DNA of 38,106 nucleotides from CALMEH01 sp031409875 (GCA_031409875.1 JANNYB010000163.1:1-38106), one strand, 5' to 3'. Positions 1 to 8,417 are shown, counted from the stretch's first letter. Translations and numbers: made by a program. Notes: generated from the letters alone by a model not told the origin.

Positions 1-213
1 CGAAGGATCAAACAAAATTTTTCTTTCATCAACCCGCGCTTCGACCGATTCGATAACTTTCCCTTGCAAATCAGGATGCGAAACGTCAATTCCGCTGTCA
101 ATTATGGCAACGGAAATGCCTTTTCCAGTCCGCAATTTCCATTTGTCGTCAAGTTGGAAATATGTCGAAACGGTTGTGTATTGATTTGCTTCGTAACCTG
201 AAACTTCAGTCAT
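1..213 (-). CDS. S8 (subtilisin-like) serine peptidase, N-terminal part, truncated by window edge
   Basis: The first 71 residues are readable on the minus strand from an ATG at 211-213 and run off the left edge. Residues 35-41 (VAIIDSG) match the catalytic-Asp motif of subtilases, with Asp39, followed by GIDVSHPDL, the usual sequence after that Asp. The His and Ser motifs would lie outside the window. No signal peptide is visible on the N-terminus, and the Asp motif comes very early, so a long propeptide is absent unless the start is further upstream. The frame is open upstream back to the stop codon of the GAF gene (279-281), with no better start and no good Shine-Dalgarno before the ATG. 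It probably forms an operon with the GAF protein. Confidence 0.85.
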   Translation of the reverse strand, partial: MTEVSGYEANQYTTVSTYFQLDDKWKLRTGKGISVAIIDSGIDVSHPDLQGKVIESVEARVDERKILFDPS

Positions 214-278
214 ATTGTTTTTCAGTCTGAAGTCGGCATTTTTTAGAGAGTTACTGCCAACTGTCCCTGCCTTACCCT

Positions 279-1058
279 TTAATCAAAACTCAAAAAACTT
301 CCCTCTTCCTTTATTTTCGTATAGCTCATTACGGCTTCCAAAACTTCGCGGCATAACTTGCGTTCGGCTTCGCCGCGTGAGGCAATTTCGCGTAAAAGCA
401 CGGCTAAATCAATCATTTCGCGGTGTTCGGCGGAATCGCGTTGTGTGGCAAGCCATTGGCGCACATCGGAAAATTCCATTGAGTCATTTACATCAAACAA
501 TTTGCTTCCCAAATCTCTGAAAATCTTGGCAAATTCATATGCGTTCACGAGCGAGGCAATCGCATCGGCATAAAGTGTTGCATCATCCATTTCATCGGGC
601 GTAAAGGCTTCAAACGGCGGTTCGCCAATGCGGTTGACATATTCCAAAACACCGATAATTTCGCCGTTGTAATTCAAAGGCGTAGCCAGAATCGTCTGCG
701 TCGAATAACCTGTTTTCTTATCAACTTCGGCATAGAAACTTTCTTCTTCGCCGACATCGGTGATCGCCATCGGTTGCCCCGAAGAAAAAACAAAACCGGC
801 AATTCCCTTTCCGGCTGGAATTTGAATATTTTTCAGTTGGTCGGCAACTTTTCCGATTGCCGAAAGAAACCGCAATCCGCCGTCGTCGCCCTCGCGGATA
901 ATGACCGACGCTTCTTCGGAATTCATCGCTTTTGCGGAGATTTTCAAAAGATTTTCGATGGATTTCGTCATCGGTTCGGTCAGCGAATTCGCCACATCAA
1001 CCGTTTCAATCAGCGATTGCAATTTCCTTTCCAGATTGTGCTTGTTTGATTCCGACAT
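279..1058 (-). CDS. GAF domain-containing protein
   Basis: This 259-residue protein starts at the ATG 1056-1058, preceded by AAGGAAA about eight bases upstream. An open extension further upstream runs into a repeat and is rejected. Residues about 30-172 have the pattern of a GAF small-molecule-binding domain: a central IPAGKGIAGFVFSSGQPMAI stretch, then TILATPLNYNGEIIGVLEYV. The C-terminal third is helical (about 175-250), with many charged residues, and carries no recognised output domain. It may therefore act through a partner, possibly the S8 peptidase encoded 65 bp downstream on the same strand. Ligand and role are unknown. Confidence 0.85.
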   Translation of the reverse strand: MSESNKHNLERKLQSLIETVDVANSLTEPMTKSIENLLKISAKAMNSEEASVIIREGDDGGLRFLSAIGKVADQLKNIQIPAGKGIAGFVFSSGQPMAITDVGEEESFYAEVDKKTGYSTQTILATPLNYNGEIIGVLEYVNRIGEPPFEAFTPDEMDDATLYADAIASLVNAYEFAKIFRDLGSKLFDVNDSMEFSDVRQWLATQRDSAEHREMIDLAVLLREIASRGEAERKLCREVLEAVMSYTKIKEEGSFLSFD

Positions 1059-1131
1059 TTTAGAAATTTTCCTTAATTGGTTAAGTTTAATCAATAAGCG
1101 CAAAAAAAGCCAAAATAAATTTCCACTTTCA

Positions 1132-1330
1132 GCCATCGGAGATGGCGACAGCGTGTAGCTACAGGTGCGAGCCTGTGGAATGGACGCAAAACAAATTTGA
1201 GCTATCGTAGATAGCGACAGAAAAACTACACGGGAATTTCGCTGTCGCCCGCCTACGCGGGCTTGATGATTTTCGTTCGCAGTTCCACAGGCTTGCACCT
1301 GTGGCTACACGCTTTCACTCGCTACGCGAG
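1132..1330. repeat. Compound REP-like inverted repeat
   Basis: A 30-bp arm at 1151-1180 (gcgtgtagctacaggtgcga...) pairs with 1283-1312, 28 of 30 positions matching. Smaller palindromes sit inside and beside it: gccatc-gga-gatggc (1132-1146), gctatc-gta-gatagc (1201-1215), cccgcctacgcggg (1247-1260) and ctcgc-tac-gcgag (1318-1330). No gene is supported in the 508-bp gap between the GAF and S41 genes. Apart from this element and a candidate promoter the gap looks AT-rich and featureless. Confidence 0.85.
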
Positions 1331-1449
1331 CTATTTTGCTTTGGATTTTATTTTTCAACACCCATAAATCAATACGAAAATATTCAAAAATAAAACTGGA
1401 ATTTCTTTTCCATTAACACTTTCTCAAACCAAATTATTCGCACACGATT

Positions 1450-1478
1450 TTGCAAACGGCAGGTTTATCTTGTAAGAT
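1450..1478 (+). promoter_or_regulatory. Candidate sigma-70-type promoter for the S41 peptidase gene
   Basis: TTGCAA (1450-1455) and TAAGAT (1473-1478) are separated by 17 bp. They lie about 90 bp upstream of the chosen ATG at 1567. Spacing is ideal and each hexamer differs from consensus at one or two positions. This is a by-eye match only. Confidence 0.35.
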
Positions 1479-1566
1479 TTGCCCAAAAGCTAATCAATAT
1501 TTTTCCGTTTTACGGTTTAGGATTTTTGTTTTTAAATCAAAGCCGTTAAAGGAAATAAGAGTTTTT

Positions 1567-3261
1567 ATGAGAAAAATAACGTCGTTCATTTTAACAATTT
1601 TCGTCATCGGCAATACGTTTTCCTTTGCACAAACAAAAAGCGTTTCACAAATTCCCGATTCCGAACCGTTCAAACTCGAACGCGGAAGTTCTTTCTCGGC
1701 TTCAACGACGAAACCCGTCAAAACGCAAACGAACACGCCGCAAGCGAATATCACGCAAGACGTTTCTGACGCGCTCGAAATCATTAAAAAAAATCACGTC
1801 AACGGAAAAAATCTAGACTATAACGAACTCGTCAAATCTTCGATTTCTTCGATGCTTCGGACGCTCGACCCGCATTCCAACTATTACGATTCAGCCGAAT
1901 ACAGCGACCTTCTCGATGATCAACAAAGCGAATATTCCGGCATCGGCGCAACGATTGCCAATTACAAAAAGAACGGAAAATACGAAACATTCGTCGTTTC
2001 GACATTTCCCGAATCGCCCGCATATAAAGCGAATCTGCATTTCGGCGATAAAATTACGGCAGTCAACGGCGAAAATGTTTCCGGCAAAGATTCCGGCACG
2101 GTGCGCGATAAAGTTCGCGGCAGAAAAGGTTCGATTGTTCGTTTGAGCATCGAACGCGCCGACACGAAAAAGATTGAAATCGTCGAAATCCGCCGCAATC
2201 GTGTGCCGCAACCTTCGATTCCCGACGCTTATTTGGTTCGCCAAAATATCGGTTATGTTGATATGACCGAAGGATTTAACTACACGACCGCCGAAGAATT
2301 GGAAGTTGCTTTGAGCGAATTACGCGCTCAAGGAATGAACGCGCTCGTTTTGGATCTTCGGGAAAATCCGGGCGGAATTTTGGATCAAGCCGTTAAAGTT
2401 GCCGAAAATTTTCTTCCCGCCGGAAGCACGATTGTTACGCAACGCGGACGTTTTCGCGCCGACAACCGCGTCTGGAAATCCGCCGAAAAATCGCCCGAAA
2501 CAATGCCGATTGTCGTGCTTGTCAATGAAGGCAGCGCGTCGGCTTCGGAAATTGTCGCGGGCGCGATGCAGGATTATGACCGCGCAATGATTATCGGCGA
2601 AAACACTTTCGGCAAAGGTTTGGTGCAAAGCGTGATTGATTTACCCTACGGTTCGGGTTTGACGCTGACGACGGCGAAATATTACACACCTTCGGGACGC
2701 TCAATTCAGCGCGATTATTCAAAAGGAAGTTTTTACGATTATTATTTGCACAAAGTAAAAATTGACGAAAGCGCGAAAATTCCCGCGAAAACCGTTACCG
2801 GCAGAACCGTTTTCGGCGGCGACGGAATTTCGCCCGATGAAACCGTCAAAGCCGAGCCGTTTAATCAAATTGAAATTTCCCTGCTTGACCCGATTTTCTT
2901 TTTTACGAGCAATTTACTCGGCGGAAAAGTTAAAGGTTTTGAAAATTATAAATTTTCGCAAGCCATCGAATTCGGCAAACGCATCAGATCAAGCGATTTT
3001 GAAGTTTCGGACGCGCTTTTTGCAGAGTTCAAAAAATTCGTTTCCGCCGAAAACGCTTGGGAAATATCCGACGAAAAAATCGAAAGGGAAAAAGAATTTA
3101 TCACTTCGCGCATAAAATTCAATCTGGCAACCGCCAAATTCGGCAGTATTGCGGCAAATCAACTTTTAATCGAAGACGATCCGCAAATCGCCAAAGCAAT
3201 TTCTGCGTTACCGAAAGCCAAACAACTCGCGCTTGCCGCACAAAAAGTTAAAAATCGTTAA
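1567..3261 (+). CDS. S41 family carboxyl-terminal (tail-specific) protease, secreted
   Basis: This is a 564-residue protein. ATG 1567 is chosen because it begins a clear signal peptide (MRKITSFILTIFVIGNTFSFA) and follows AAGGAAATAAGAG; an upstream TTG (1450) would add 39 unlikely residues. Residues about 120-205 form the PDZ domain and about 225-385 the S41 core. The Ser-Lys dyad is Ser325 in EGSASASE and Lys350 in FGKG, 25 residues apart as in CtpA/Tsp enzymes, with Gln354 completing the usual triad. The C-terminal 180 residues are helical and not catalytic. It is expected to cleave C-terminal tails of periplasmic proteins. It is a lone gene, with a repeat and terminator following. Confidence 0.95.
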   Translation: MRKITSFILTIFVIGNTFSFAQTKSVSQIPDSEPFKLERGSSFSASTTKPVKTQTNTPQANITQDVSDALEIIKKNHVNGKNLDYNELVKSSISSMLRTLDPHSNYYDSAEYSDLLDDQQSEYSGIGATIANYKKNGKYETFVVSTFPESPAYKANLHFGDKITAVNGENVSGKDSGTVRDKVRGRKGSIVRLSIERADTKKIEIVEIRRNRVPQPSIPDAYLVRQNIGYVDMTEGFNYTTAEELEVALSELRAQGMNALVLDLRENPGGILDQAVKVAENFLPAGSTIVTQRGRFRADNRVWKSAEKSPETMPIVVLVNEGSASASEIVAGAMQDYDRAMIIGENTFGKGLVQSVIDLPYGSGLTLTTAKYYTPSGRSIQRDYSKGSFYDYYLHKVKIDESAKIPAKTVTGRTVFGGDGISPDETVKAEPFNQIEISLLDPIFFFTSNLLGGKVKGFENYKFSQAIEFGKRIRSSDFEVSDALFAEFKKFVSAENAWEISDEKIEREKEFITSRIKFNLATAKFGSIAANQLLIEDDPQIAKAISALPKAKQLALAAQKVKNR

Positions 3262-3264
3262 ACG

Positions 3265-3369
3265 GTCAGAACCGCCTGCGGTAGCGGGTGGTTTAACTCA
3301 AACTTCTGAAACCTCGTTATAATTTCAAATCGCAACCTTCAACCGCCCGCTACCGCAGGCGGTTCTGAC
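3265..3369. repeat. REP-like inverted repeat, GTCAGAAC...GGTAGCGG family
   Basis: Arms 3265-3293 and 3341-3369 (gtcagaaccgcctgcggtag...) match at 28 of 29 positions in inverted orientation, with a 47-bp spacer. The left arm begins 4 bp after the S41 stop codon. Related arms occur at 3564-3629, 8292-8319 and 25975-26094. Confidence 0.9.
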
Positions 3370-3378
3370 ACACAAAAA

Positions 3379-3406
3379 ATCCGCCGTTTTCCCAATTACG
3401 GCGGAT
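3379..3406. terminator. Intrinsic terminator-like hairpin, possibly bidirectional
   Basis: The stem atccgccg (3379-3386) / cggcggat (3399-3406) has a 12-nt loop. It is flanked by AAAAAA on the left and ATTTTT on the right, so it could stop transcription in both directions. It lies between convergent genes (S41 on plus, YCF48-like on minus). Confidence 0.6.
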
Positions 3407-3563
3407 ATTTTTGAAACAGGAGGAATCAGAAAGTTGAAAACCTTGCTTTTCGATAAAAAAGAACGGCTATCGGCTTGCTGTCCATAAATACTGATGCCGA
3501 AAATTTCGGCAAAGTTGCTTTTTAGAAAAAAAAATTCTGTTTTCGGTTTTGAGTTTATTTCCA

Positions 3564-3629
3564 ATGAGAACCGATGAGCGGTAGCGAACGGGCAAACTTT
3601 GCTAAGTCGCTACCGCTTCTTGTTCTCAT
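3564..3629. repeat. Imperfect inverted repeat of the GGTAGCG family overlapping a stop codon
   Basis: Left arm atgagaaccgatgagcggta (3564-3583, continuing gcga) pairs imperfectly with tcgctaccgcttcttgttct (3607-3626, continuing cat). The right arm overlaps the TGA (3626-3628) of the YCF48-like gene. Confidence 0.65.
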
Positions 3630-4597
3630 TTTTGATATTTCAAAATTAATCCTTTTGCGCCGACCGCCAAACCGTATTTTTTCGACATATAAAGTCCGTA
3701 AATATGCTCTTTCGTTCCGCTGTCTTGTTTTACCCAGCTTTTTCCTTTGTCCGAAGAACGTAAAATCGTGCCGTCAAATCCGACGATCCAACCGTTTTTG
3801 TCATCGGCAAAATCAACGCGCAAAAAAGTGTTCGCAAAATTCGTTTTCACCGTTTCCCACAATGAACCGCCGTTTTCGGTTCGCAAAATTACGCCTTCTT
3901 CGCCGACGATGTAACCGTCGCGTTCATCACGAAAATCAACATTATAAAGGTCTTTCGTTGTGCCTGATTTTTGCAGTTGCCAATTTAAACCGCTGTCTTG
4001 AGTTGTTAAAATCACGCCGCCCGCGCCGACAATCCAACCGCGTGAAGTGTTTGCAAAATCCAGATGATAAAGTTCGGCTTTTGTCGGCACAATCACCCGC
4101 GACCAAGTTTCGCCGCCGTCATTCGTCCGCATCACGAACGAATCTACGACAATCATTTCGCCCTTAAAATCCTTCAAAACCGACCCGATAACAAAACCGA
4201 GTTTTTTATCGGCAAATCGAATGCTCAAAAATTCGGGAGTTGTGCCGCGAAATTCGGTTTGGTTAAAAATCACGACTTTTTGCCAAGATTTTCCGCCGTC
4301 TCGTGTGCTGAAAAAATCAGTTCCGGCAACGAGATAACCGTTGTCGTCGTTGCGAAAATAAATTTCGCTGATGTTTTCGCGGGTGTTAATCGCTTGTTTT
4401 TTCCAAGTTTTTCCGCCGTCGAGTGTGATGCCGAGATAACCGTTGTCGCCGGCAATAAAACCTTTGCTTTCAGACGTAAAAAAAACCGCGACCAAATCTT
4501 TGGAATCCGTAACTCGACTGTTCATCCACGAAGATTGCCCGAAAATCTGCGCCGAAAATAAAACACAAAAAGCTAAAATCAAAAATGTTTTTCTCAT
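3626..4597 (-). CDS. Secreted YCF48/HCF136-like beta-propeller protein
   Basis: This 323-residue protein has a signal peptide (residues 1-20). Six Asp-box/BNR-like repeats are spaced about 45 residues apart: DGGKTW (60-65), DGGKSW (100-105), DGGETW (160-165), DSGLNW (201-206), a degenerate NGGSLW (242-247) and DKGKSW (283-288). Each is followed by strands with GWIVG- or GYIVG-like turns, as in the photosystem II assembly factor YCF48. In non-photosynthetic bacteria such proteins are uncharacterised secreted propellers, so a photosystem role should not be assumed. The stop codon lies in a repeat arm. No strong Shine-Dalgarno is visible; the upstream leader contains a hairpin (4607-4661). Confidence 0.88.
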   Translation of the reverse strand: MRKTFLILAFCVLFSAQIFGQSSWMNSRVTDSKDLVAVFFTSESKGFIAGDNGYLGITLDGGKTWKKQAINTRENISEIYFRNDDNGYLVAGTDFFSTRDGGKSWQKVVIFNQTEFRGTTPEFLSIRFADKKLGFVIGSVLKDFKGEMIVVDSFVMRTNDGGETWSRVIVPTKAELYHLDFANTSRGWIVGAGGVILTTQDSGLNWQLQKSGTTKDLYNVDFRDERDGYIVGEEGVILRTENGGSLWETVKTNFANTFLRVDFADDKNGWIVGFDGTILRSSDKGKSWVKQDSGTKEHIYGLYMSKKYGLAVGAKGLILKYQK

Positions 4598-4606
4598 AAT
4601 AAAAAA

Positions 4607-4661
4607 ACCGAATGACTAAAAACGATTAAGATACAGTCTTTTTCGCCAAAAGTCATTCGGT
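4607..4661 (-). other. Hairpin in the leader of the YCF48-like gene
   Basis: accgaatgact (4607-4617) pairs perfectly with agtcattcggt (4651-4661) around a 33-nt loop, ending 10 bp before the ATG on the minus strand. It could be a small repeat element or a leader structure. It matches none of the other repeat families here. Confidence 0.5.
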
Positions 4662-4670
4662 CAACACATT

Positions 4671-4747
4671 TCAGATTCCAGATTCCAGATTCCAAATTTC
4701 GGATGTTGTATTTCAATCTGGAATCTGGAATCTGAAATCTGGAATTT
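4671..4747. repeat. Inverted heptamer array (AGATTCC units)
   Basis: Left arm 4671-4699 consists of 7-bp units (cAGATTCC three times, then a variant). Right arm 4715-4747 carries the reverse complement (AATCTGG units) with a 15-bp spacer. The right arm touches the TAA (4746-4748) of the VIT/VWA gene. It belongs to the class of short tandem units arranged as a long hairpin. Confidence 0.85.
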
Positions 4748-6953
4748 AACTAATCCGATAAACCTTGCCTTTCCATACAACAACGACTTTTTCACCGAGC
4801 GAAAGATACTGCGCTAAATCCTTCTCTTTAGTGATTAAATCGTAAAATTCGTTGCTTGCAAATTGCAGTTTTATTTCGGGAAGTTTTGATGCTTCCTTGA
4901 ATTCGGAATCAATCCAAACGCCGTTTTCGAGATAAAAAGTCTTCGCGCCGATTTTACGCAAAGTTTTATTTTGGATAGCGACCGATTCTTCATCTTTTGA
5001 ATCGTCCCCAATTTGCATTGAATCTTGTTGTTTTTTGCTCTCGCGGCTCATCGTTACCGCGCCTTGTCCGGTTGTCGGCATTGATTTTGACTGCACGGAA
5101 ACAGTCGGAGGCACACGGCGTATTTGTTGGCTGTCGGCGCGTTCGCTGCCGTCGGTTGCCAAATATGAAGTGTAAGGCGTTACAATTCCGTAGCGCGTTC
5201 CCAAATCAACAATTTCGTCGCGCAATTCTTTGCTGTCGCCGTTAATGCGAATCTGTTCGACCAACCACCCGACGCGGCGCGTTGCCCACAGACGCGGCAG
5301 AAAATCGTTGTTTTCGGCGCGATACGGAAAATCGAGATTCGTGTAATTAAATGTTCGATTTTCTTTGCCCGCTCTGCCCGTTAATTTCAAAGTCAGATTA
5401 TCAATATCCATTTGATTTTTATAGCGTCCGATGACGGTTAATTGCGTTCCTTTGAAAATATCGGTCAATGAGCGCGGATACATCAAATCAGTTTGCAATC
5501 TGCCGAAATCCATTTCCAAACCTGTCAAAACCGGCGAATTTACTTTCGTGAAAAAGTTTCCGACTTTGACTTCCAAATCTTCTTTCGGTTCGACATAATC
5601 AGCCGCGCCGTTGTTTTCCGCCGCCAATTTGTCGAGCAAAACCGTGTTCACGTCATAACCAACGCCGAACGTGAAAAGCCGCAAACCTTCGACTTTGATT
5701 TGTTTCGCGTTATTGATAATTTTTTCGACAACTTGTTCGCCGACCGTCGGCAAACCGTCGGTCATAAACACGAGCATTTTCGGTCTGTCCGATGAATCGA
5801 ATTGTTTCAAAGCCGCTTTCAGCGCGTCGTTGATATTAGTTCCGCCTGTCGGTTTAAGACTTTTTACAAACTCTTCGCCGCGTTTTTTGCCGCTGGCATT
5901 AGCTTCAATCGGTTTGTTTTCCATCAAATGTTCTTCGCCTGCAAAGTTTATGACGTTAAATCTGTCGCCTTCGCGCAGAGTTCTGATGCCGAAAAGCAGA
6001 GCGTTTCGCGCTTTTTCCATCTTGCCTTCTTCCGCCATCGAACCTGATGTATCAAGCACGAAAACGATGTCTTTATTGACCAATTCGCTTTCCGTGATGT
6101 TGTCTTTCGGCGAAAGCATCAGCAAAAAATAACCGTCTTTTCCGGCTTCGCGGTAAGTCATCAGAGACATTCCGAAATCATTATTTGAAAGTCCGTAAAA
6201 AAGCTGAAAGTCGTTATCGTTGCCGCGAGTTTCAAACGAAATTGTCGCGGATTTTTCGCCTTTGCGATTTGTTTCAATCTGATGCGACGGCGAATAAATA
6301 TTTCTTAACGCTTCATTGCCGACAATCTCGATTTTGCCCGAAACTGTGCCGAATTGCTGATTATTTCGGACATTTGAGTTTTCCATCTGCTGTCGAATCC
6401 AAAGATTTTTGCCCGTTCCGAGCGGATAACGATAAGCCACCGTGCCGCTTTCGGCTTTCAAAACTTCGGTGTAAGTCATCTCCAATTTTTTATCGGAATT
6501 CGGCGGAATCGGATAAATCGAAGCCTGAAATAAATCTTTTCCGGCATATTCGAGCAAGCCCGGATCGCGTTGCCGACGAACAATTTCATCATAAATCCGC
6601 CGCGCTTCTTCACGCGAACGAACTTCGCCGACGAGCTTTTTGCCGTTTTCCCAAATCGCAAATTCGACAATCGAAGCCGTTTCGGGAATCGGGAAAAAAT
6701 ACGTTCCTTCGAGCGTGTAAGGCGTGTCGTTACGAAAAACTTGTTCGAGATGCGTGGTCGCAATCTGACCTTCGATTTTCGTGTTGATATTGATTGATTT
6801 TACCGGAAGATTTGCCGGAAATGGCGGCTGAATCGGGCGCGGAACACACGGACGACGTTCACAAACTATCGGAATTATCACGCCTTGCGCGTGCGCGGAG
6901 AGAGAGCAAAATAAACCTGCAAAAAGCAAGCAAAACAGACTAAAAACTTTCAT
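4746..6953 (-). CDS. VIT domain and von Willebrand factor A domain protein, secreted
   Basis: This is a 735-residue protein. A strong AGGAG lies upstream of the ATG. Residues 1-23 are a signal peptide. Residues about 45-165 form a VIT (inter-alpha-trypsin inhibitor) domain, with the typical segment LEGTYFFPIPETASIVEFAI. Residues about 294-460 are a VWA domain with an intact MIDAS: D301-T-S303-G-S305, Thr372 in GGTN, and Asp399 in MTDG. The C-terminal part (about 620-735) has a Ser/Gln-rich linker and a small globular end. The family is inferred to mediate metal-dependent adhesion or protein interaction outside the cytoplasm; the partner is unknown. Confidence 0.93.
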   Translation of the reverse strand: MKVFSLFCLLFAGLFCSLSAHAQGVIIPIVCERRPCVPRPIQPPFPANLPVKSININTKIEGQIATTHLEQVFRNDTPYTLEGTYFFPIPETASIVEFAIWENGKKLVGEVRSREEARRIYDEIVRRQRDPGLLEYAGKDLFQASIYPIPPNSDKKLEMTYTEVLKAESGTVAYRYPLGTGKNLWIRQQMENSNVRNNQQFGTVSGKIEIVGNEALRNIYSPSHQIETNRKGEKSATISFETRGNDNDFQLFYGLSNNDFGMSLMTYREAGKDGYFLLMLSPKDNITESELVNKDIVFVLDTSGSMAEEGKMEKARNALLFGIRTLREGDRFNVINFAGEEHLMENKPIEANASGKKRGEEFVKSLKPTGGTNINDALKAALKQFDSSDRPKMLVFMTDGLPTVGEQVVEKIINNAKQIKVEGLRLFTFGVGYDVNTVLLDKLAAENNGAADYVEPKEDLEVKVGNFFTKVNSPVLTGLEMDFGRLQTDLMYPRSLTDIFKGTQLTVIGRYKNQMDIDNLTLKLTGRAGKENRTFNYTNLDFPYRAENNDFLPRLWATRRVGWLVEQIRINGDSKELRDEIVDLGTRYGIVTPYTSYLATDGSERADSQQIRRVPPTVSVQSKSMPTTGQGAVTMSRESKKQQDSMQIGDDSKDEESVAIQNKTLRKIGAKTFYLENGVWIDSEFKEASKLPEIKLQFASNEFYDLITKEKDLAQYLSLGEKVVVVWKGKVYRIS

Positions 6954-6967
6954 TAAATTCTCCTTTT

Positions 6968-7004
6968 TTGTTCAAAGTTCAAACTAAAATTTGAACTCTG
7001 AACT
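6968..7004. repeat. Short heptamer-like inverted repeat (GTTCAAA units)
   Basis: agttcaaa (6976-6983) pairs with tttgaact (6990-6997). The flanking bases continue in 7-bp steps (TTCAAAG, TTCAAAC, then TGAACTC, TGAACTG). It is a minimal member of the heptamer-array class, 20 bp upstream of the VIT/VWA start. The rest of the 200-bp gap to the next gene is AT-rich with a pyrimidine-rich run at about 7120-7158. Confidence 0.5.
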
Positions 7005-7156
7005 GATTTTCAAGCGCGGAAATCGAGATTTTCGCATTGTTTGACGTTTTAAGGAACGAATGAAGTTGTCCAGACTTGCAATAAAAAAGAAGAAAAAGAA
7101 ATGATTGATTAAAATTCAATCGTTTCCCTTTCTCCTTTTCTCGCTTTCTCACTTTC

Positions 7157-7858
7157 TCATTTTTCTTCCAGCGCGTCGTCAATTTCTTTTTCGAGTTTTA
7201 CGCGGAGTTTATCAACCATAAAATCGGCGCGTTCAACATCTTGTTCGAGGCGTGTGCGCGTTGTGGTGATTTGCGTGAGCAGAGATTCGATGTTGCGTTT
7301 TTCGTTTTCGAGTGTTTTTTTGCGGGCTTCGCGCACGAGTTCCGGGCGCAAAGTGCCGATTGTAGCTGAATAACGATCAATTTGATCTGGTGTTATATCG
7401 TAATTAATCTGGTCGAGTCTGCCTTGCAAAAGGTTTTGTTTTTCAATCATCTCGAAAAGCTGTTTTCGCAAATTGTCAGCGCGTTGTTCGGCGCGTGTCA
7501 GAATGTCGAGATTCATCAAAAGCATTTTTTGCTTGTCTTCTTTGGTCGTTTTGTTTTTCGATTCGAGTTGTGAAATCCGTTCGTTCAAGTCGGCAATCGT
7601 CGTGTTTGATTGCGAATCGTTTTCAACGGGTTTTTCGTTGCGGCTTTGATTATTCCGGTTATTTTGCTGTTGCGGTTGTTCGTCGTTTTGATTTGCAAGG
7701 CTGATGATTTCAGCCGAATTTGACGAATAATAAGGCGTTGGCGTAGCTTTCGGCTTCGTCGTTTTTTTACGGCGCGTCTGTGCGTTGCCGACTTCGATAA
7801 AAACCGAAGCGCAAAATAACGCCAAAATCGCGGTTAAAACAAAAATTTTCACTTTCAT
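7157..7858 (-). CDS. Secreted coiled-coil protein of unknown function
   Basis: This 233-residue protein starts at ATG 7856-7858, which begins a signal peptide ending near GNAQ (residue 27) and is preceded by GAGAG. Fourteen further upstream residues in frame are probably not translated. A basic/Pro-rich stretch (RRKKTTKPKATPTP) is followed by a Gln/Asn-rich linker (about 50-85). Residues about 85-233 are a long helical coiled coil rich in Glu, Lys, Leu and Arg. No enzymatic motif is seen. The stop codon TGA falls in a run of (T)GAGAAAG-like repeats. It may be periplasmic and structural. Confidence 0.8.
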   Translation of the reverse strand: MKVKIFVLTAILALFCASVFIEVGNAQTRRKKTTKPKATPTPYYSSNSAEIISLANQNDEQPQQQNNRNNQSRNEKPVENDSQSNTTIADLNERISQLESKNKTTKEDKQKMLLMNLDILTRAEQRADNLRKQLFEMIEKQNLLQGRLDQINYDITPDQIDRYSATIGTLRPELVREARKKTLENEKRNIESLLTQITTTRTRLEQDVERADFMVDKLRVKLEKEIDDALEEK

Positions 7859-7892
7859 AAATTTTTCTCTCGTTTGCAAGCTAAAAGTTTTT

Positions 7893-7974
7893 TTATCCAC
7901 AGATGAACATAGATAAACACAGATGATTTATATCTTGATATTATCTGTGTTCATCTGTGTTTATCTGTGGATAA
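7893..7974. repeat. Inverted decamer array (ATCTGTGTTC units)
   Basis: Arms 7893-7924 and 7943-7974 match at 29 of 32 positions in inverted orientation. Each consists of about 10-bp steps (ATCTGTGTTC, ATCTGTGTTT, ATCTGTGGAT). It occupies the gap between two minus-strand genes. Confidence 0.85.
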
Positions 7975-7992
7975 TTTTTCTTCTGTCATTCT

Positions 7993-8277
7993 TTAGCCTT
8001 CTTTTTTCGGCAAACGCTTTTCGTTTTTCACATTATCGGGAAAAAAATCGCCCGTAAAAAATTCGACGGCGTTTTTGCCGAGTCCGACAAACGGAATCGC
8101 GTCCAAACCCGAATTTAAAACGCCTTTGACCAAACCTTTATTTTTGATGTCGTAGCCGACCAAACCGATAGCTAAAATTGTTCCATAAGGCGGAATTGAT
8201 TTTGCAATTCGTTTCGCCAACATCCAACCGCCGGCTTCCGCCGCTTTTCGTTTCAAGTTTTTTTTATCTGTCGCCAT
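7993..8277 (-). CDS. Small hydrophobic protein of unknown function
   Basis: This 94-residue protein starts at ATG 8275-8277 (MATDKKNLKRKAAEAGG). An upstream in-frame extension would run through a REP arm and is rejected. There is a basic N-terminus, a hydrophobic stretch at about 29-43 (PPYGTILAIGLVGYD) and a second at about 55-70. The segment SGLDAIPFVGLGKNAVEFFT resembles the glycine-rich hydrophobic segment found ahead of toxin domains in polymorphic toxins (pre-toxin TG type). No toxin domain follows. The resemblance is weak and no function is assigned. Confidence 0.65.
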   Translation of the reverse strand: MATDKKNLKRKAAEAGGWMLAKRIAKSIPPYGTILAIGLVGYDIKNKGLVKGVLNSGLDAIPFVGLGKNAVEFFTGDFFPDNVKNEKRLPKKEG

Positions 8278-8291
8278 AACTTTTATAATCA

Positions 8292-8319
8292 GCAGGTCGC
8301 TACCGCTTCCTGTTCTGAC
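8292..8319. repeat. Solo arm of the GGTCGCTACCGC repeat
   Basis: gcaggtcgctaccgcttcct continues as gttctgac. It is the same 28-bp sequence as the arms at 26028-26055 and 26067-26094 with one change. Here it is a single copy without a partner arm. Confidence 0.8.
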
Positions 8320-8339
8320 AGCTTGCAATCAATTATAAC

Positions 8340-8368
8340 TTGCGAAATTGAGATGACAAAAGCATACT
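8340..8368 (+). promoter_or_regulatory. Candidate promoter of the orphan ABC ATPase gene
   Basis: TTGCGA (8340-8345), a 17-bp spacer, then CATACT (8363-8368), about 50 bp upstream of ATG 8418. It is a visual match only. Confidence 0.3.
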
Positions 8369-8417
8369 TAATTTTGCACGCAATTATTACTCGAAAGTTT
8401 CAAAACAAAAAATTTAT

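Noticed and set aside
1059..1298. In-frame 80-residue upstream extension of the GAF protein
   Set aside because: It reads through an inverted repeat, has no ribosome site, and the ATG at 1056-1058 has a good one.
3626..4597. Photosystem II assembly role for the YCF48-like protein
   Set aside because: No photosynthesis genes are in the window, and YCF48-like propellers are common in non-photosynthetic bacteria.
6979..7182. 67-codon minus-strand open frame in the gap below the VIT/VWA gene
   Set aside because: It overlaps the end of the coiled-coil gene and consists of low-complexity Lys/Glu sequence from a pyrimidine-rich repeat.
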